The translations under genes and the position numbers were made by a program. 64,000 bases of DNA from Rutidosis leptorrhynchoides. Taxonomy: Eukaryota > Streptophyta > Magnoliopsida > Asterales > Asteraceae. Under the pieces are notes generated by a model. It was not told the DNA's origin. It saw nothing but the letters and a program-made list of their open reading frames with translations, and did not search any database. The DNA is taken from the NCBI RefSeq assembly GCF_046630445.1, contig NC_092343.1, positions 139,121,501 through 139,185,500 of the forward strand, read 5' to 3'. This document shows positions 57,748-64,000 of the stretch, piece after piece. Position 1 is the first letter of the stretch; each line of letters starts with the position of its first letter.

Positions 57748-57942
57748 GTTGGTCTTAGAGAACCAGAATTTTGCATTAGTGTGTCTTATCGAGTTTGTTA
57801 TGATGCATTAGTGAGTCTGGACTTCGACCGTGTTTACTTGAAAAATGATTGCTTAACAAATTTTGTTGGAAACTATATATTTTTAACATGTGAATATTAT
57901 GTGATATATTAATCTCTTAGCGCGTTTGATATTATGTTATAG

Positions 57943-58557
57943 ATGTCTACCTCTAGAACAAGTCCTATTGACTCACCTAATAATAATGAAGAGTCAAATG
58001 TAAATTGGAATGATTCGTGGACTGATTCACAAGTTCCCGAAGAGGAACCGGAAGAAGAGTCGGAACCGGAAGAAGAATCGGAACCGGAAGAAGAATCGGA
58101 ACCGGATGAAGAAATAGAACCGGTGGGGGAAATAATAAAACGGTTAAGTAAAAGAAAATCCTCAACCAACCGACCAAGGTTAATTATGGTCAATGGTGTT
58201 TCCGCCAAGGAAGCAAAATATTGGGAGGATTACCAATTCTCCGATGAATCCGATTCCGACGAGAATTCCGATGATGTTATAGAAATTACCCCAACTGAAT
58301 TTAAAAAGGCAAAAGAAAATAATAAGGGAAAGGGTATAAAAATAGAGAAATCTAATTCCAATCCCGATGAACTTTATATGTATCGTCAACCCCCAAAGCC
58401 CTTAAGTTGTAACAATGACCCGGGAACCTCTAAACCACCAGGTTTTTCTAAACCAATGTGAAAAACGACGGCTCGTATTAGGGAAACATCATATATCCCT
58501 AGAAAATTGGCAAAACGAACCAAAACCGAAGAAGAAGAAACGAGCGAGTCGGAATAA
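57943..58557 (+). CDS. Acidic pre-gag ORF of element C
   Basis: Open for 172 residues (to 58461). Order: Ser/Thr/Asn-rich start, acidic repeats of EESEPE type (about residues 33-60), a basic patch with RLSKRKSSTNRPR, a second acidic stretch (SDESDSDENSDD), and a Lys-rich segment. Near 58455 the frame shifts relative to the homologue in A. The conserved C-terminal segment (TARI, then LAKRTKTEEEE) continues in another phase to a TAA at 58555-58557, so the copy has probably lost its natural tail. No known domain. It is positionally equivalent to the acidic frames of A and B, which supports a real family gene rather than a chance frame. Confidence 0.6.
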
Positions 58558-58658
58558 GATAGTTGTATTCGTGTGGTGTAATATATGTAATATAGTGTGC
58601 TTATGCTTTATGATATATGTAAAAATTGCTTGTATTAATAAGTAATTTTTTTATGAAT

Positions 58659-58680
58659 CTAACTCTTGTCTATTTTACAG
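58659..58680 (+). promoter_or_regulatory. Candidate splice acceptor before the F-box ORF (C)
   Basis: CTAAC followed by a pyrimidine-rich run and TTTTACAG, 14 bp before the F-box ATG, as in B. Confidence 0.5.
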
Positions 58681-58694
58681 TTTAAAAACACAAA

Positions 58695-59378
58695 ATGGAT
58701 AGACAACCCAATATTTTAAGAGACCTACCCGGAGACATGATTGATGAAATCTTGTCTAGAGTCGGTCAGAATTCCTCGGCACAACTATTTAAGGCGAAAT
58801 CAGTTTGTAAGACATTCGAAGAACGTTCCAAGAATGTCTTGGTTTATAAGAGACTTTCTTTTGAAAGATGGGGGATATCATATTGGGAAATCCATAAGTT
58901 ACAATGTGTTTACTTTGACGCATATATTGCGGGGAACCCAAATGCTATTTTACGCAACGGGTTAAGAAATTATTTTGACTCAACGTATCCGAATATAGGA
59001 ATTCATGATTTAGAAAAAGCGGCTAACATGCAACATAAAGAAGCATGCTATGCTTACGGGTTAGTAATGTTCGCATCTCACCAAAGTGAGAACAAGAACA
59101 TCGGGCTACAACTATTAAACAAAACGTTCCCACAAGTAACGGAGTCGGTAATTGGGGTAAGAAATGAGGTTTTTAGATTGTTACGGGACTGTTGGACATT
59201 ACGTAACCCTCGTCCCTTTGACGACGTTACAACACGCTGTCTTATCAACGGCCATAACGGTTATGTTCCACAAAACCAAGGATGGGAAGTAGTCCTAGTA
59301 AAACCAGAATGCATGACTTGTTTCTGGACGTATGAATTACGTGTCTTTATTGCCTTTGCTGAACGACTTGTGTACTAG
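58695..59378 (+). CDS. Retrotransposon-borne F-box gene, complete copy in element C
   Basis: A 227-residue intact frame. The F-box lies at about residues 8-42 (LPGDMIDEILSRVG, LFKAKSVCKTF); a Sel1-like middle follows (about 80-145, including LEKAANMQHKEACYAYGLVM); the C-terminus contains PECMTCFW, a possible metal-binding or structural cysteine pair. In plants, F-box proteins recruit targets to SCF ubiquitin ligases through SKP1. The overall layout fits the At1g67623/At2g35280-type F-box family. Copies B and C differ by about ten residues in the first 196, clustered in the middle. The ATG is preceded by ACACAAA and a splice acceptor. Whether it is expressed, and what it would target, cannot be told. 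Confidence 0.85.
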   Translation: MDRQPNILRDLPGDMIDEILSRVGQNSSAQLFKAKSVCKTFEERSKNVLVYKRLSFERWGISYWEIHKLQCVYFDAYIAGNPNAILRNGLRNYFDSTYPNIGIHDLEKAANMQHKEACYAYGLVMFASHQSENKNIGLQLLNKTFPQVTESVIGVRNEVFRLLRDCWTLRNPRPFDDVTTRCLINGHNGYVPQNQGWEVVLVKPECMTCFWTYELRVFIAFAERLVY

Positions 59379-59719
59379 CTATAATTATCTTCACAACTAT
59401 CTTGTATCAAAGTTATTGTGTGCTATATTTCATGCTTTATGTAAAATAAGCGGTATTGTAAGTTTGTAAAATATTGTATAAAAGTTTGAACGCGAAATAT
59501 TATTATAATCAGTTTTTCATATAGAATTGTAGTAGTTGAATTGTATATTAGCTACTAAGTATGAACTTAATGGGTAGGTACTACCCGAATTTAAACTTAT
59601 AAAACGCTAATATGAAGAAAAAGCTTTTATAAATGAGTTCATATTATGCTACGAAATACTATTAACTACTCTTAATATTCTGTATGATTAACTTGTTCCA
59701 TTTGACTATTTTGAAGAAA

Positions 59720-62700
59720 ATGGCACCGACTACTCAACACACCGTGAATATGAATGAAGAGGAATTCCGTACTTTTCTAGCTTCAAACATAGCCGCAGTA
59801 CAGGCTGCGCTACATACCAACAATAACCTTGGATCTAGCAGTACATGAAATCATGTAGGATGCACCTACAAAGAATTCACTGCCTGCAAACCTTTGGAAT
59901 TTGATGGAACCGAAGGACCGATCGGATTGAAACGGTGGACCGAGAAGGTCGAATCGGTGTTTGCCATAAGTAAGTGTACTGAAGAGGACAAAGTGAAGTA
60001 CGCTACGCATACCTTCACAGGTTCTGCGTTAACATGGTGGAATACCTATCTAGAGCAAGTGGGACAAGATGATGCGTACGCACTACCGTGGTCAGCATTC
60101 AAGCACTTGATGAACGAGAAGTACCGTCCCAGAACCGAGGTTAATAAGCTCAAGACAGAAATTAGAGGGTTACGAACCCAAGGATTTGATATTACCACGT
60201 ACGAAAGACGATTCACAGAATTATGCCTATTATGTCCGGGAGCGTTTGAAGATGAGGAAGAGAAGATCGACGAGTTTGTGAAAGGATTACTGGAAAGAAT
60301 CCAAGAAGATATAAGTTCACATGAGCCCGCCTCCATACAACAGGCATGTAGAATGGCTCACAAACTAGTGAACCAGATTGAAGAAAGAATTAAAGAACAG
60401 ACTGCTGAAGAGGCCAATGTGAAGCAAGTCAAACGAAAGTGGGAGGAAAACGGTGATAAGAATCACCAATACAACAACAACAACAATTACAACAATAATC
60501 GCAACAATTATCCCAACAATCACAACATCAATCGCAACTACAACAAACGGCCCAACAACAACAACAACAACAACAACAACAGCCACTACAACAATCATCC
60601 TAACAACAATAACAACCGCAACAACAACAACAATCAGAAGCAGCTATGCCAAAGGTGTGAAAAGTATCACTCGGGGTTCTGCACCAAATTTTGCAACAAG
60701 TGTAAAAGAAATGGTCATAGCGCGGCGAAGTGTGAGGTCTACGGACCAGGGGTTAACAGAACGAAAGGAACAAATGGTGTCGGAACGAGTAATGGCGGAG
60801 CAAGTAGTGTCGGAGCAAGTTATGCCAATGTAGTTTATTATAAATGTGGAAAACCGGGCCACATTATTAGAAATTACCCGAACCAGGAGAACATGAATGG
60901 ACAAGGCCGCGGAAGAGTTTTCAATATTAATGCGACAGAGGCACAGGAAGACCTGGAGCTTGTTACGGGTACGTTTCTTATTGACAATAAATCTGCTTAC
61001 GTTTTATTTGATTCGGGTGCGGATAGAAGCTATATGAGTAGAGATTTTTGTGCTAAATTAAGTTGTCCATTGACGCCGTTGGATAGTAAATTTTTACTCG
61101 AATTAGCAAACGGTAAATTAATTTCAGTAGATAATATATGCCGGAATCAAGAAATAAACTGGGTAGCGAAATATTTAAGATTGACTTGATACCAGTAGAG
61201 TTAGGGAGTTTTGATGTGATAATCGGTATGGACTGGTTGAAAGAAGTGAAAGCAGAGATCGTTTGTTACAAAAATGCAATTCGCATTATACGAGAAAATG
61301 GAAAACCCTTAATGGTGTACGGAGAAAAGGGCAACACGAAGCTACATCTTATTAGTAATTTGAAGGCACAAAAACTAATAAGAAAAGGTTGCTATGCTGT
61401 TCTAGCACACGTCGAGAAAGTACAAACTGAAGAAAAGAGCATCAATGATGTTCCCGTCGCAAAAGAATTTCCCAATGTATTTCCGAAAGAATTACCGGGA
61501 TTACCCACATCGATCCGTTGAATTTCAAATAGATCTTGTACCAGGAGCTGCACCAATAGCTCATGCTCCTTACAGACTTGCACCCAGCGAGATGAAAGAA
61601 CTGCAAAGCTAATTACAAGAACTTTTAGAGCGTGGTTTCATTCGACCAAGCACATCACCATGGGGAGCTCCTATTTTGTTTGTCAAGAAGAAAGATGGTA
61701 CATTCAGGTTGTGTATCGACTACCGAGAGTTAAACAAACTTACCATCAAGAACCGCGACCCACTACCGAGAATCGACGACTTATTTGATCAACTACAAGG
61801 CTCGTCTATTTATTCAAAGATTGACTTACGTTCCGGGTATCATCAAATGCAGGTGAAAGAAGATGATATTCCAAAGACTGCTTTTAGAACACGTTACGGT
61901 CATTATGAGTTTATGGTCATGCCGTTTGGTTTAACTAATGCACCAGCTGTGTTCATGGACCTTATGAACCGAGTGTGTGGACCATACCTTGACAAGTTTG
62001 TCATTGTTTTCATTGATGACATACTTATTTACTTAAAGAATGACCAAGAACACAGTGAACATTTGAGAAAGGTGTTAGAAGTATTGAGGAAGGAAGAATT
62101 GTACGCTAAGTTTTCAAAGTGTGCATTTTGGTTTGAATAAGTTCAATTCCTCGGTCACATAGTGAACAAAGAAGGTATTAAGGTGGATCCGGCAAAGATA
62201 GAAACTGTTGAAAAGTGGGAAACCCCGAAAACTCCGAAACACATACGCCAGTTTTTAGGACTAGCTGGTTATTACAGAAGGTTCATCCAAGACTTTTCCA
62301 GAATAGCAAAACCCTTGACTGCATTAACGTATAAAGGGAAGAAATTTGAATGGAAGGATGAACAAGAGAAAGCGTTCCAGTTATTGAAGAAAAAGCTAAC
62401 TACGGCACCTATATTGTCATTGCCTGAAGGGAATGATGATTTTGTGATTTATTGTGACGCATCAAAGCAAGGTCTTGGTTGTGTATTAATGCAACGAACG
62501 AAGGTGATTGCTTATGCATCTAGACAATTGAAGATTCACGAACAAAATTATACGACGCATGATTTGGAATTAGGCGCAGTTGTTTTTGCATTAAAGACTT
62601 GGAGGCACTACTTATATGGGGTCAAAAGTATTATATATACCGACCACAAAAGTCTTCAACACATATTTAATCAGAAACAACTGAATATGAGGCAGCGTAG

Positions 62701-64000
62701 GTGGATTGAATTGTTGAATGATTACGACTGTGAGATTCGTTACCACCCGGGGAAGGCAAATGTGGTAGCCGACGCCTTGAGCAGGAAGGACAGAGAACCC
62801 ATTCGAGTAAAATCTATGAATATAATGATTCACAATAACCTTACTACTCAAATAAAGGAGGCGCATCTAGGAGTTTTAAAAGAGGGAAATTTAAAGGATG
62901 AAATACCCAAAGGATCGGAGAAGCATCTTAATATTCGGGAAGACGGAACCCGGTATAGGGCTGAAAGGATTTGGGTACCAAAATTTGGAGATATGAGAGA
63001 AATGGTACTTAGAGAAGCTCATAAAACCAGATACTCAATACATCCTGGAACGTGGAAGATGTACAAGGATCTCAAGAAACATTTTTAGTGGCCGGGTATG
63101 AAAGCCGATGTTGCTAAATACGTAGGAGAATGTTAGACGTGTTCTAAGGTTAAAACTGAGTATCAGAAACCATCAGGTCTACTTCAACAACCCGAAATCC
63201 CGGAATGGAAATGGAAAAACATTACCATGGATTTCATCACTAAATTGCCAAGGACTGCAAGTGGTTTTGATACTATTTGTGTAATAGTTGATCGTCTCAC
63301 CAAAACAGCACACTTCCTGCCAATAAGAGAAGATGACAAGATGGAGGAGTTAGCACGACTGTATTTGAAGGAAGTCGTCTCCAGACATGGAATACCAATC
63401 TCTATTATCTCTGATAGGGATGGCAGATTTATTTCAAGATTCTGGCAGACATTACAGCAAGCATTAGGAACTCGTCTAGACATGAGTACTGCCTATCATC
63501 CACAAACTGATGGACAGAGCGAAAGGACAATACAAACGCTTGAAGACGTGCTACGAGCATGTGTTATTGATTTCGGAAACAGTTGGGATCGACATCTACC
63601 ATTAGCAGAATTTTCCTACAACAACAGCTACCATTCAAGCATTGAGATGGCGCCATTTGAAGCACTTTATGGTAGAAAGTGCAGGTCTCCGATTTGTTGG
63701 AGTGAAGTGGGGGATAGACAGATTACGGGTCCGGAGATAATACAAGAAACTACCGAGAAAATTATCCAAATTCAACAAAGATTGAAAACCACCCAGAGTC
63801 GACAAAAGAGCTACGCGGACAGTAAAAGAAAAGATATAGAGTTTGAAATTGGAGAAATGGTCATGCTTAAGGTTTCACCTTGGAAAGGTGTTGTTCGATT
63901 TGGTAAACGGGGGAAACTAAATCCAAGGTACATTGGACCATTCAAGATTATAGATCGTGTCGGACCAGTAGCTTACCAACTGGAGCTACCTCAACAACTC
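59720..64000 (+). pseudogene. gag-pol of element C, decayed, 3' end outside window
   Basis: Same domains as B: gag, Asn-rich linker, knuckles, protease DSGAD, reverse transcriptase FIDDILIYL, RNase H, integrase up to the region before the chromodomain. Lesions against B: TGA 59846-59848 (gag); a 1-bp deletion near 61155 and a 2-bp deletion near 61505, which together return to the original frame; TAA 61610-61612; TAA 62138-62140; TAG 63086-63088; TAG 63134-63136. The second knuckle has lost two cysteines ([14 protein letters not shown]). The integrase core ([13 protein letters not shown]) is open here, which shows that the stops at this place in B are secondary. Confidence 0.92.

Larger units (their letters stand above)
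54322..64000 (+). mobile_element. Ty3/gypsy element C with captured F-box gene (runs off window)
   Basis: Same family and gene order as B: 5' LTR 54322-57733, PBS, acidic ORF, F-box ORF, gag-pol. The window ends inside the last part of pol, so the 3' LTR and second target duplication (expected TCAAG, as at 54317-54321) are not visible. Gag-pol is more damaged than in B, but both accessory frames are more complete. Confidence 0.93.

Overview
This window is nuclear DNA of a flowering plant: AT-rich, with spliceosomal introns, a plant A-type cytochrome P450, a FAR1-related gene and dense long-terminal-repeat (LTR) retrotransposons. A eudicot is very likely. Asteraceae is my guess from the style of the Ty3/gypsy elements and the CYP71-type P450, and this is inference only. 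Most of the 64 kb is mobile DNA stacked in layers.

Layout. 0.2-1.4 kb: a gag relic and LTR-like debris. 1.4-6.3 kb (minus): a three-exon FAR1-related (FRS) gene split by a 2,578-bp solo LTR with a GTATA target duplication. 6.3-10.1 kb: no gene I can support. 10.1-11.7 kb: a Helitron-like candidate. 11.7-14.6 kb: a foldback element split by a solo LTR of a second family (called D here). 14.7-15.4 kb: a foldback element with telomere-like repeats in its middle. 16,082-41,903: Ty3/gypsy element A, whose 3' LTR is split by the complete element B (26,339-39,518). 43.7-43.9 kb: an unusual short-motif array. 44.2 kb: a small element with perfect terminal inverted repeats. 44,856-46,999: an apparently intact two-exon CYP71-type P450 with a TRIM retrotransposon in its intron. 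48-51 kb: large inverted repeats and AGCT-rich foldbacks. 52.1-54.3 kb: a second family-D LTR, truncated by element C (54,322 to beyond the window end).

Elements A, B and C are related chromodomain-type Ty3/gypsy elements of Tekay/Del character. They have unusually long LTRs (about 3.3-3.5 kb), an initiator-tRNA-Met-type primer binding site, a single gag-pol frame (gag, two CCHC knuckles, protease, reverse transcriptase, RNase H, integrase, chromodomain-like tail) and an extra acidic reading frame between the LTR and gag.

The most interesting feature is in B and C but not A: a second extra sense-strand gene before gag that encodes an F-box protein with a Sel1-like middle, resembling the plant At1g67623/At2g35280-type F-box family. 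It is preceded in both copies by a strong-looking splice acceptor. This looks like a host ubiquitin-ligase adaptor captured by a retrotransposon lineage and amplified with it. All three gag-pol frames carry nonsense codons, so these copies are not autonomous as they stand.
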